A stretch of 39,277 nt of DNA from Chloroflexota bacterium (GTDB lineage Bacteria > Chloroflexota > Anaerolineae > Anaerolineales > VGOW01). Each line of letters begins with the position of its first letter. Positions within the stretch are counted from its first letter, which is position 1. Shown in pieces: positions 32,323 through 39,277 of the stretch. The translations under genes were made by a program, and so were the position numbers. Where the stretch lies: the NCBI GenBank assembly GCA_016197225.1, contig JACPWC010000115.1, positions 1 to 39,277 on the forward strand. The letters are read 5' to 3'. The notes below the pieces were generated by a model, which was not told where the DNA came from, ran no database searches, and saw only the letters and a list, made by a program, of their open reading frames with translations.

Positions 32323-33288
32323 CTATTTTGCTTCAAAGATGGACAGGTCGCGGAAGAGAATCACGCCATCATACTCTTCGCTCGGCGTGACCGCTTTAGC
32401 TGAGTCGGCCCAGGCTTGAAGCCGGGCGATTTCACTGCTTGAGGTAGCAATGTAAACACTCACGCTGTAAAGGCCCGGCCTGGGCAGAGCCGTCGTCGCC
32501 GTCCACACGCCGGTGGAACCGTCAACGTCAATGGGCAACGATTCCGGGAGAATGATCGAGTCGCCGGTTTCAAAGTCGGTGACGACGTAGAACAGCCGCC
32601 AGCCGGTTTGCAGGTTCGAGTAGGTGCCGCCAATCTCCACCGGCTGGCCCACCGCCACCACCTCGTCGAACGCCGGCTTGATCAGTTGTACCGAGATGAA
32701 AGACAGGGGCGAGACACTGCCGCCCCCGCCGCCCGTTCCGGGCAGGGTTGGCGTGGAGTTTGGCTCCGGCGTGCCGAGCGAGTCGAAAGTAGGAACTCCA
32801 ATCTCCGCGATGGCCGTCAACGTCGCCGGACTCGCCCCAGGCTCTGCCGTCGGTCCGGCCTGGCCGCTAAGCCCGGACAGGATGACGGGGACGGCCACGA
32901 ACACAATGACGATCAGGAACAGACCGGCAAGCACGAACCACATCACGGGGTTGCCGCCGCTCGCGGGGGGAGTTGATTCAGCCTTCACCCCTTCGCCCGG
33001 CTTCACGCTCTTGAGGCCAGGCTTGCCGGCAAACAACTCCAGATTCACGTTGGGATAGGTGCGGGTCTGGTTGTAAACCGTGTTGCCCCAAAAGGTGAGC
33101 AGGCCGCGCAAATACTCGCGGTCATCCTCGTCGGTCACCTGCCGCCCGGCCAGCCGCGCGGCCTCGATGAAGCTTCTGATCTCGGCCAGGCGTTCGGGCG
33201 TGCCAGCGCCGGAGGCCGGCGCGGCCTTGAGCAGGTCGGCGTGGCGGGCGCGAATTTCGGAAAAGGAGAGCGTGTCGGGCATGGTCAT
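32323..33288 (-). CDS. Membrane-anchored protein with N-terminal helical adaptor-like domain
   Basis: A 321-residue protein. Residues 7-87 are a compact helical domain (EIRARHADLL, DREYLRGLLTFWGNTVYNQ) that resembles, from memory, adaptor regions found at the ends of Chloroflexota NTPase and effector proteins. One membrane helix follows at 114-140, then a Pro/Thr/Gly linker (about 145-195), then a beta-rich ectodomain of 120 residues. The start overlaps the CHAT gene stop (ATGA, 33285-33288), so the two are made together. Likely a membrane partner or sensor for the CHAT protease; no family name is certain. Confidence 0.72.
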   Translation of the reverse strand: MTMPDTLSFSEIRARHADLLKAAPASGAGTPERLAEIRSFIEAARLAGRQVTDEDDREYLRGLLTFWGNTVYNQTRTYPNVNLELFAGKPGLKSVKPGEGVKAESTPPASGGNPVMWFVLAGLFLIVIVFVAVPVILSGLSGQAGPTAEPGASPATLTAIAEIGVPTFDSLGTPEPNSTPTLPGTGGGGGSVSPLSFISVQLIKPAFDEVVAVGQPVEIGGTYSNLQTGWRLFYVVTDFETGDSIILPESLPIDVDGSTGVWTATTALPRPGLYSVSVYIATSSSEIARLQAWADSAKAVTPSEEYDGVILFRDLSIFEAK

Positions 33289-35384
33289 GTTTTATTCTTC
33301 CTCAAAATCTCCAACAAGTCATCAGACAACGAGTCCAATGTTGAAGTCAAATCTTTCAGTTCTTTGTCGGCGATAAAGAAATGGGTGCGAATGGCCGTTC
33401 CCATCTCACGCAACGTTTTGCGCACGGCGGCCTGCTCTTCGTTGGCAATCTGAGCCTCCAGCATGGTTGCCTGCCGGGCCAGGGTCACGCACCACTCCGA
33501 GCCGGAGAGGTCGCCGTTCTTCGCCGCCAGTTCACCTGATTCTTTGGCGAAGGGAATGAAACGGCTGTCAATCACGTCCGAGCGGCAAAATGCCCAGGCG
33601 GCCGAGACGGCTTCCCACTCCCAGGCCGGGCGGCGGGCCTCGTCGCGCAGGCGGGTGAAGTCGTTGTCCAAATCCTGAAAGATGTCGTGTTTCTCAACCG
33701 CCGAGTACAACGTGGCGTGCAGTTTATCCAGTTCGGTGATGGCTTGGGCCAGGTCGGGCGCAGAGGGGAGTTCGTCGGGTTGGGTCCACGAGTCGGCCAA
33801 ACGGCGCAGTTCGGCAGCCCGATCTTCAAGCGACTTGTCGGCGGCGTTCATGTGAGTCTGAATCGTCTGCCGCAGTTTGCGGGCAACGCCCGACACGGCT
33901 TTGTAACTGCCCTCGGCCAGCGCCGCGTCGAAGTTCTGTTCGCTAATGAGTGACTCGACGATCCAGGGGTCGCCGGTGAGGCCGCCACTTTTAGTGAACG
34001 GCTCGGTGGTAATGGCCGCCGCGCCGGTTTGAGCGAAATCTTCGAGGCGGCGGAAGGTGCTCTGACATCGCGCCCAGTATTCGATCACGTAGTTGAGGTC
34101 GGGCGTTGCTTTGTCGAGGCGGGGCAGCTCGAGCAGGACAAATTCGAGCGACTCGTTGAGGTCGTGCAGAAGATCGTGCAGGCCCTTCCAGGCGGCGAGT
34201 TGTTTGTAGAGCCGGGCGGCGGCCTTGAGATGAATTTGCCAGCGGTTGAGGGTGGCCGTGGTCGTTTCGGTGACCGGCTCGGCCCGCACGGCGTCGAAGC
34301 CGAGTCGAGCCTGGGCCACCACCCGTTCTTTGCTCTGCTGAGGAAAGTCCACCAGCAGGCCATCCTCCGACGACAGAAAAAGCACCGGCACGGCAAACGA
34401 GGCGTTGGCGCTGTTGCTGTTGTAGATCGCCAGCCGCCCCTCGCGCATGGCCTCGTCCACCGTCCGGCCCTGAGCCAGTTGGTTGTAGAAGGCGCGGGTG
34501 AAGGCGACGGCGGCCCGATCAAAGATCGGGGCTTGCATGGCGACGACGGCGGGGATGCCGGTGCGTTGCAGAATTTTTGGCGCGATGCCGGTGAGCGGTT
34601 GGGCGGTTGAATCAATGGCGGTTTCGCAGGCGTTGAGGACGATCAGGCGCAGGTCGGGCAGGCCGCCGACGAGGATGGCGGCGTCATCCGGCGTCACCGA
34701 ATCCAGATCGCCGTATTGATCTTCAAAGGCCAGCGCCGATTTGCCTTCGGCAAATTTGCCGTGCCCGGAGAAGTGCAGGACGTGCGGGCTGAAGGTGGTG
34801 AGGGCTTCGCGCACTTTGTCGCGAGTGGCGTGCTCTACAAACTCCAGCTTCACCCAGCCCTTCTCTGATTCGTCGGCCAGAGCCGAGATGAGATTGTCCC
34901 GCTCGGCCTCGAAGTTGAGCTGCGGCAGTTCACCCGGCATGGCGCTGACGACCAGCAGGCGCAGAGGCAGTTGGGCGACAATAGGTTGGGCGCGCTGGAG
35001 GCCGACGGCGACGAAGCGGGTGATCGAAATGGCGTTGAAGATGAGGAAGCCGGCCGGTTCCTGATAAAGCGCCTCCCAGGGCAGGCGGCGCAAGTTGGGC
35101 GGCTCGATCTGCAAGCGCAGGCGCAGGTTTTCGTTCTGACGCAAGTTGGCGGCCAGCAAGTCGCGCAAACCGGACTCGGCAGTGATGGCGGAATACAGGC
35201 CGAGGCCGACCTGCCTGATCTGATCGGTGGAAAGAGTCTCCAGCGCGGCGGACAATGCAGGGATGCCTCCTGCCGGAAGCGGGGCAGGCTGAGACGAGCG
35301 GCCCAGCGGCGAGGCGGTGACGCGCACTTCGGGGCCGAGGGCTTCGCCGGGCGGATCGGAGAGGAGAAGGTCGAGGTTGTTCAC
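33285..35384 (-). CDS. CHAT-domain caspase-like protease
   Basis: A 699-residue protein. Residues about 20-345 form a CHAT domain, a cysteine peptidase of the caspase/separase clan: His208 in LHFSGHGK and Cys253 in VLNACETA are the catalytic pair. Typical are also LPWEALYQ (102-109) and GIPAVVAMQ. The C-terminal half (350-699) is helical, with a coiled-coil tendency and no recognised domain, and could bind partners. The start is a GTG at 35384; no ATG lies nearby and no ribosome site is seen. In known systems CHAT proteases are activated by a sensor and cleave an effector (for example the gasdermin or Craspase-type systems). Coupled to the membrane protein gene that follows. Confidence 0.88.
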   Translation of the reverse strand: MNNLDLLLSDPPGEALGPEVRVTASPLGRSSQPAPLPAGGIPALSAALETLSTDQIRQVGLGLYSAITAESGLRDLLAANLRQNENLRLRLQIEPPNLRRLPWEALYQEPAGFLIFNAISITRFVAVGLQRAQPIVAQLPLRLLVVSAMPGELPQLNFEAERDNLISALADESEKGWVKLEFVEHATRDKVREALTTFSPHVLHFSGHGKFAEGKSALAFEDQYGDLDSVTPDDAAILVGGLPDLRLIVLNACETAIDSTAQPLTGIAPKILQRTGIPAVVAMQAPIFDRAAVAFTRAFYNQLAQGRTVDEAMREGRLAIYNSNSANASFAVPVLFLSSEDGLLVDFPQQSKERVVAQARLGFDAVRAEPVTETTTATLNRWQIHLKAAARLYKQLAAWKGLHDLLHDLNESLEFVLLELPRLDKATPDLNYVIEYWARCQSTFRRLEDFAQTGAAAITTEPFTKSGGLTGDPWIVESLISEQNFDAALAEGSYKAVSGVARKLRQTIQTHMNAADKSLEDRAAELRRLADSWTQPDELPSAPDLAQAITELDKLHATLYSAVEKHDIFQDLDNDFTRLRDEARRPAWEWEAVSAAWAFCRSDVIDSRFIPFAKESGELAAKNGDLSGSEWCVTLARQATMLEAQIANEEQAAVRKTLREMGTAIRTHFFIADKELKDLTSTLDSLSDDLLEILRKNKT

Positions 35385-35403
35385 AAAGGATGAAGGCAGA
35401 AGA

Positions 35404-35449
35404 GTGAAGGATGAATCGTTGGTTTCATAATTTATCCCTCATCCTTCAC
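35404..35449. repeat. Inverted repeat upstream of the CHAT gene
   Basis: GTGAAGGATGA (35404-35414) faces TCATCCTTCAC (35439-35449), with a further GGATGAAGG word at 35388. The right arm contains the stop of the DUF1786 gene (35446-35448). It may end transcription of that gene. Confidence 0.8.
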
Positions 35450-36570
35450 ATTTCCCACGGCGGCTTGCCCGCTCCACCTTTCATTGAATGACGAATCGCT
35501 TCACGAATTTCATCGTCAGGCAGAACGTCGGCCATGGCCGCCAGCAGGCCGAAGCATCCGGCGATCATCATGTCGCCAAACGGCGCGGCAAAGTAGGGGC
35601 CGAGGCGCGAGCCGCGCATGAGGGCGCGGCGCGGGCCGGTGACGATCAGCGGCGGCTTGGCGATTGGGTCGGTTGAGTATAACAAAGCGCCGTGACCCAT
35701 GTCGTCGAACACGTCGGCGTGTCTGAGCGTGCCGTTAGCAAGACGCTCCAGGAGCGATTCAAGTTTCACTTGATTGATTTCGCCGGTGTGATGCTCGAAG
35801 ACGCCTTCGACGCCAAGCGGCCCCAGGCGAAAGGCCAGGGTGTGAAAGTTGCCGACGTTGCAGAGGATGACTCGTTCAGGGGCGGCGGCGACGGGATCGA
35901 AGGTGGCCCCGAGCACGGCGGCAGGGGCGGTGTCCATGACGACGAGTGGAGCGTCACTGTTGTGGGTGACGGCCACGGCCTGGAGGCGGGTCATGATTGG
36001 CGGGATGTCGTTTGAAAGAAAGGCAAAGGCCGAGAGCCGGTTGTGGGCGCGGATGCGCTGGTCGAGATAGTCGAACCGGAACTGACGATCGGAGTAGCCG
36101 GGTGGTGAGTCGCCGTGATCAAAGACGGCCACGCCGATGGCGTCCGGGTTCAGAGTCAGGCCAAACGTTGCAAAGGCGGTTGCCAGAGCCGCCAGGTCGA
36201 AATCCTTCAATTCAATCCGCACGGCGTCGGGCAGGGTGTCGGTTTCGTCGTCACTGATGATTCGGACTCCCATTTCATTCTGCACCCAATCGAGGTCATC
36301 GTTGAAGGTGCGGGCGGCGCCGGGCGTGGCGTAGAGCGGGTAGCCGGCGCGGACATGGTCGCGGGCCGCCCACTGGCTAGGGCCGCCGCCCATCATCACC
36401 CCGGTGAGCAGGACGGCCTCGGCGCGGACAGTGGCTTGCCGGAGCCGGTTATGGACGATCATGGTTGGAGATGGCATAATTAGCTTGAAGCCGTTTTCCA
36501 AGTCAAGATCGGGGTTGAAGAGAAAGACGTCCTGGGTGCCGGTGCCGACGTCTACCGTTAGAATTTGCAT
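35446..36570 (-). CDS. DUF1786 protein, actin-like ATPase fold
   Basis: A 374-residue soluble protein. The start at 36570 (MQILTVDVGTGTQDVFL) places a DxGTGT phosphate-loop-like motif at the very N-terminus, as in the ASKHA (actin/Hsp70/sugar kinase) fold. Long matches in style are to DUF1786 proteins, sometimes annotated as pyruvate formate-lyase activating-related, although no radical-SAM cysteine cluster (CxxxCxxC) is present here. Conserved-looking acidic and His segments: VFDHGDSP and CNVGNFHT. Function unknown. TATAAT lies six bases before the start, suggesting a leaderless mRNA. Confidence 0.8.
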   Translation of the reverse strand: MQILTVDVGTGTQDVFLFNPDLDLENGFKLIMPSPTMIVHNRLRQATVRAEAVLLTGVMMGGGPSQWAARDHVRAGYPLYATPGAARTFNDDLDWVQNEMGVRIISDDETDTLPDAVRIELKDFDLAALATAFATFGLTLNPDAIGVAVFDHGDSPPGYSDRQFRFDYLDQRIRAHNRLSAFAFLSNDIPPIMTRLQAVAVTHNSDAPLVVMDTAPAAVLGATFDPVAAAPERVILCNVGNFHTLAFRLGPLGVEGVFEHHTGEINQVKLESLLERLANGTLRHADVFDDMGHGALLYSTDPIAKPPLIVTGPRRALMRGSRLGPYFAAPFGDMMIAGCFGLLAAMADVLPDDEIREAIRHSMKGGAGKPPWEM

Positions 36571-36576
36571 GGGTGT

Positions 36577-36582
36577 ATTATA
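36577..36582 (-). promoter_or_regulatory. Perfect -10 box six bases before the DUF1786 start
   Basis: TATAAT on the minus strand is separated from the ATG by ACACCC only. There is no ribosome site, so transcription starting at or beside the ATG is expected. Confidence 0.55.
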
Positions 36583-36626
36583 AACCTGCAAACTTAGTCC
36601 AAATTTTCATTTTTCCGGAGGCCGAT

Positions 36627-37637
36627 ATGAGTGACGTTGGTAAAAACCTGCAACACGCCGCCAGCGAGGCGCTTTCGAAAGCCAAAGATGCGGCGGCCAG
36701 CCTGCAAGACAGCCACGAAAAGGCTGGTGAGAGGCCCAAGCCCATTCATCAAAACGTGTCGGTGATTGTCTTTAATCCGACGATCAAATCGGAAGGGGGC
36801 AAGAAGCTCTCGGAAGTGATGGGCTGGAGCAAACCCGACGAGTTGACGCAGAAGTACATCGCCGACGTGAAGGAGGCCAGCTACGGCTACATTACTTATG
36901 GCGTGGTCGAGCGGATCGAGGTGGACGGCTTCCCGGCCAAGAAGGACGGCTTTGTGTACAAGGCCGAAGATTTTTTGAAGCACCTGCGGGCCGGCTCCGG
37001 CTTCCACACGCCGGACGAGGTGGATTACAAGCCCATCCTTGAGAAGTATGAAATTGTTGAAAAAGTGAATCGCGGCTCGATTGACGAAGTTTGGCTGTAC
37101 GCTTTTCCTTACGCCGGCTTCTACGAGTCGATCATGGGCGGGCCGGGGGCGTTCTGGTGCAACGCGCCGGTGCTAGAAGGCGCCGACCAGGCCAAGAAGC
37201 GTTTTGTGATCATGGGCTTCAACTACGAGCGCGGCGCGGGGCAGATGCTGGAGAACCTGGGCCACCGGGCCGAGTCGATCATGAAACATACTTATCGCCA
37301 CAAGAGCGGCGACGACAATTTGTGGGAGCGTTTCACCCGCTACGACAAGACCCATCCCGGCCAGTCGGAGGTGGGCATTGTTCATTACGCGCCCAACAGC
37401 ACCAAAGATTACGAGTGGGGCAACAAGACCAAAGTGAAGAGCCGCTACCACGTCTGGAAGAACTTCCCCAACCTAGAAGGCGTCCCGATTGAAGTGGACG
37501 ACTCGCACTGGGGCGGCGGCGACATTCGCGAGCACCATATGTGGTGGTTCAAGTTGATGCCCCACATCACCGGCTCGGGCAAGGGGATTGCTTATAATTG
37601 GTGGCAGTATATTATTGACCCGAACTTGGTCAACTAA
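36627..37637 (+). CDS. Uncharacterised conserved protein
   Basis: A 336-residue protein starting at the ATG at 36627 with CCGGAGG upstream; 18 open codons before it lie in the divergent promoter. Residues 1-40 are a charged Ala/Lys-rich helix. The rest is a compact, aromatic-rich domain with notable segments YAFPYAGFYESIMGG, GAFWCNAP, MGFNYERGAGQMLENLGHR and, at the end, DDSHWGGGDIREHHMWWFK. Clustered His, Asp, Glu and Trp could form an active site or metal site, but no family is recognised. No signal peptide. It forms a single-gene unit ended by the hairpin at 37667. Confidence 0.8.
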   Translation: MSDVGKNLQHAASEALSKAKDAAASLQDSHEKAGERPKPIHQNVSVIVFNPTIKSEGGKKLSEVMGWSKPDELTQKYIADVKEASYGYITYGVVERIEVDGFPAKKDGFVYKAEDFLKHLRAGSGFHTPDEVDYKPILEKYEIVEKVNRGSIDEVWLYAFPYAGFYESIMGGPGAFWCNAPVLEGADQAKKRFVIMGFNYERGAGQMLENLGHRAESIMKHTYRHKSGDDNLWERFTRYDKTHPGQSEVGIVHYAPNSTKDYEWGNKTKVKSRYHVWKNFPNLEGVPIEVDDSHWGGGDIREHHMWWFKLMPHITGSGKGIAYNWWQYIIDPNLVN

Positions 37638-37666
37638 AGGCGCACTACTCCCAAGTGATTTTGAAC

Positions 37667-37699
37667 AAGAACGCTGTGAGTTAGACTCTCGGCGTTCTT
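37667..37699 (+). terminator. Hairpin after the uncharacterised gene
   Basis: AAGAACGC (37667-37674) pairs with GCGTTCTT (37692-37699), with an inner GAGT-TAG-ACTC step, followed by TGTTG. It lies about 30 bases after the stop codon. Confidence 0.65.
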
Positions 37700-37867
37700 T
37701 GTTGCCGGGTGAAGTCTCCTGTGCTCTTTGAGACGCTCTTGAGACTCTATCGCCTTATACTTCTTGTCAATGGAGAGGATTCAGACGCCTGTTCAAGCTA
37801 AAACTGTGCCCGGCTTCTGCAAGTCTCTTTTACATGGCCTGAAAAATCGCCGGTTTTTAGCCATTTG

Positions 37868-37897
37868 TTGAGTGATCGAAGGCGCTCACCCTATTTC
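37868..37897 (+). promoter_or_regulatory. Candidate groESL promoter
   Basis: TTGAGT (37868-37873), 18 bases, TATTTC (37892-37897), then AAGGAGG before the groES ATG. The CIRCE operator (TTAGCACTC with its inverted copy) is absent from the 288-base spacer, so HrcA control of the usual kind is not seen. The match is moderate. Confidence 0.4.
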
Positions 37898-37925
37898 TAT
37901 GCTTTTGCAAGGAGGCAAATAATCA

Positions 37926-38243
37926 ATGTCCCTCAATCTCAAACCCCTCGGCGACCGGCTGGTCGTCGAACCGCTGGAACAAGAAACAACGACGGTCAGC
38001 GGCATCGTTCTGCCTGAAACTGCCAAGGAGAAGCCGCAAAAAGGCTCGGTGTTGGCGACCGGCCCGGGCGCGCGCGACGATCAGGGTAGGCGTATCGCGA
38101 TGGACGTGCAAGTAGGCGATATTGTCTTGTTCGCCAAATACGCCGGAACCGAAATTAAGCTCGACGACAAAAAGCTGTTGATTTTCAAAGAAGGCGATGT
38201 TCTTGCAATTGTTGAAGGCAATGTCGCCAAGAAAAAGAAGTAA
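37926..38243 (+). CDS. groES: Co-chaperonin GroES
   Basis: A 105-residue heptameric lid for Gro[18 protein letters not shown] at the N-terminus is typical, the mobile-loop region is [21 protein letters not shown], and [26 protein letters not shown] is the usual C-terminal barrel. A strong AAGGAGG ribosome site lies ahead. groEL follows 33 bases downstream in the usual operon order. Confidence 0.97.
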   Translation: MSLNLKPLGDRLVVEPLEQETTTVSGIVLPETAKEKPQKGSVLATGPGARDDQGRRIAMDVQVGDIVLFAKYAGTEIKLDDKKLLIFKEGDVLAIVEGNVAKKKK

Positions 38244-38276
38244 TTTCCCGTGACGACACGGAAAGGATAGCTACGT

Positions 38277-39173
38277 ATGGCCGCAAAACAACTTGTATTC
38301 AATGAGGATGCTCGCCGCAAACTCAAGAACGGCATGGATATTCTTGCCAACGCTGTTGGCACCACCCTCGGCCCCAAAGGCCGCAACGTCGCGCTCGACA
38401 AGAAGTTCGGCGCGCCCACCATCACCCACGACGGCGTGACGGTGGCCAAAGAAATCTCGCTGGAAGACCCCTACGAAAACATGGGCGCGCAACTCCTCTC
38501 CCAGGCCGCCAGCAAGACCAACGATATTGCCGGCGATGGTACTACCACCTCCACGATCCTAGCCCAGGCCATTGCCACCGAAGGTCTGAAGATGGTCGCC
38601 GCCGGGGCCAACCCCATGCTCATCAAGCACGGCATCGAAAAGGCCACTGAAGCCGCCGTGGAAACCATTCGCAAGCAGTCGCAGAAGATTGAGAGCAAAG
38701 AAGAGATCGGGCAGGTCGCTTCTAACTCTGCCGCCGACTCTGAAATTGGCGATCTCATCGCCGAAGTCATGGACAAGGTGGGCAAGGACGGCGTCATCAC
38801 CGTCGAAGAGTCCAAGAGCCTCCAGTTCGAGACCGAGTACGTAGATGGTATGCAGTTTGACCGCGGCTATATCTCGCCTTACTTTATTACCGCGCCCGAG
38901 ACAATGGAATCGGTCATCAATGACTGTTACATCCTGATCCACGACAAGAAGATCTCCGCCGCCGCCGACATCGTGCCGGTGCTGGAGAAGCTGGTGCAGA
39001 TCGGCAAGCGTGACCTGGTCATCATTGCCGAAGATGTGGATGGTGAAGCCCTGGCGACTCTGGTGCTGAACCGACTGCGCGGAATGTTGAACGTGCTGGC
39101 CATCAAGGCCCCCGGCTTCGGCGACCGCCGCAAAGCTATGTTGCAGGATATTGCCGTGCTCACCGGCGGCACC
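38277..39173 (+). CDS. groEL: Chaperonin GroEL, truncated at a junction
   Basis: The first 299 residues of a normally roughly 540-residue ATP-dependent chaperonin. ATP-site motifs are intact ([10 protein letters not shown] and [13 protein letters not shown]), and the apical domain runs to [26 protein letters not shown]. After codon 299 the sequence no longer resembles GroEL: the frame continues through unrelated residues ([12 protein letters not shown]) to a stop at 39240-39242. The break coincides with the start of a minus-strand ferredoxin-like segment, so it is a junction and not a simple stop mutation. Confidence 0.95.
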
Positions 39174-39277
39174 GGCTCGACCACGCGGCCGTTCTTCAAA
39201 TGGTCTTCGACGATCTGGTCGAGGTCGTGTTGGTCGACGTAGGTGTACCAGACCGCCTCGGGGTAGACCACCGCCAC
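39174..39277 (-). pseudogene. C-terminal fragment of a [2Fe-2S] ferredoxin-like protein
   Basis: On the minus strand from the window edge the frame reads [20 protein letters not shown], then [14 protein letters not shown]. This is the C-terminal pattern of thioredoxin-fold [2Fe-2S] ferredoxins (YPEGVWY, then a helix and [11 protein letters not shown]). It then runs into antisense groEL sequence. The natural end is lost at the join; the N-terminal part, with its cluster Cys residues, lies outside the window. Confidence 0.7.

Noticed and set aside
37638-37925. CIRCE operator ahead of groES
   Set aside because: TTAGCACTC and its inverted copy are absent; the only pairing (TGAGTG/CGCTCA) is short and imperfect.

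Overview
The window is a GC-rich bacterial segment of 39.3 kb, about 35 genes long. It carries no rRNA, tRNA, CRISPR array, transposase or phage gene that I can recognise. Gene content suggests a member of the Chloroflexota, perhaps Anaerolineae-like: a fused homocysteine methyltransferase/methylene-THF reductase, a CHAT-protease gene cluster, an FHA protein with a C-terminal anchor, a long-form RfbA, and spacers filled with short phased repeats. This placement is inference from gene content; no marker gene settles it.

Layout. (1) 1-3711: a squalene-cyclase-like protein inside what looks like an integron gene cassette (an 11-bp inverted pair at 256-266 and 1358-1368, an attC-like site at 1450-1517), then an alpha/beta hydrolase and an ECF sigma factor with a long C-terminal extension. 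(2) 3744-8160, minus: an lrp-potD-potB-potC-potA type operon for uptake of a polyamine-like or quaternary amine solute. Facing it at 8373-12501, plus, are a Rieske oxygenase, a GcvT-fold protein and an FAD oxidoreductase. Together they look like import plus oxidative demethylation of a methylated amine, with the one-carbon unit passed to folate. (3) 12539-15701: an MFS exporter, a hairpin, the relict C-terminus of a second FAD oxidoreductase, and a DEAD-box helicase with a DbpA-type RNA-binding domain. (4) 15846-26872, all minus: an exopolysaccharide locus with dTDP-rhamnose genes (rfbB, rfbA, rfbD; no rfbC seen), two chain-length proteins, a CpsD-like kinase, three glycosyltransferases, and passengers (GNAT, a DUF5674 pair, rnhB, a membrane protein). 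rfbB carries a one-base frameshift. (5) 26983-30339: a phospholipase-C-like protein, an FHA protein and the fused one-carbon enzyme. (6) 30441-36570, minus: a methyltransferase, an S41 protease-like lipoprotein, a membrane-anchored protein, a CHAT caspase-like protease and a DUF1786 protein. The middle three form the most interesting candidate system. (7) 36627-39277: an uncharacterised protein, then groES-groEL. groEL breaks off at about codon 299 and is joined head-on to the tail of a [2Fe-2S] ferredoxin-like gene; this is probably a chimeric contig end.

A recurring oddity is the spacer sequence. Many gaps hold runs of 7- or 8-bp words, often facing an inverted copy, and one such run lies in frame inside the GcvT-like gene.
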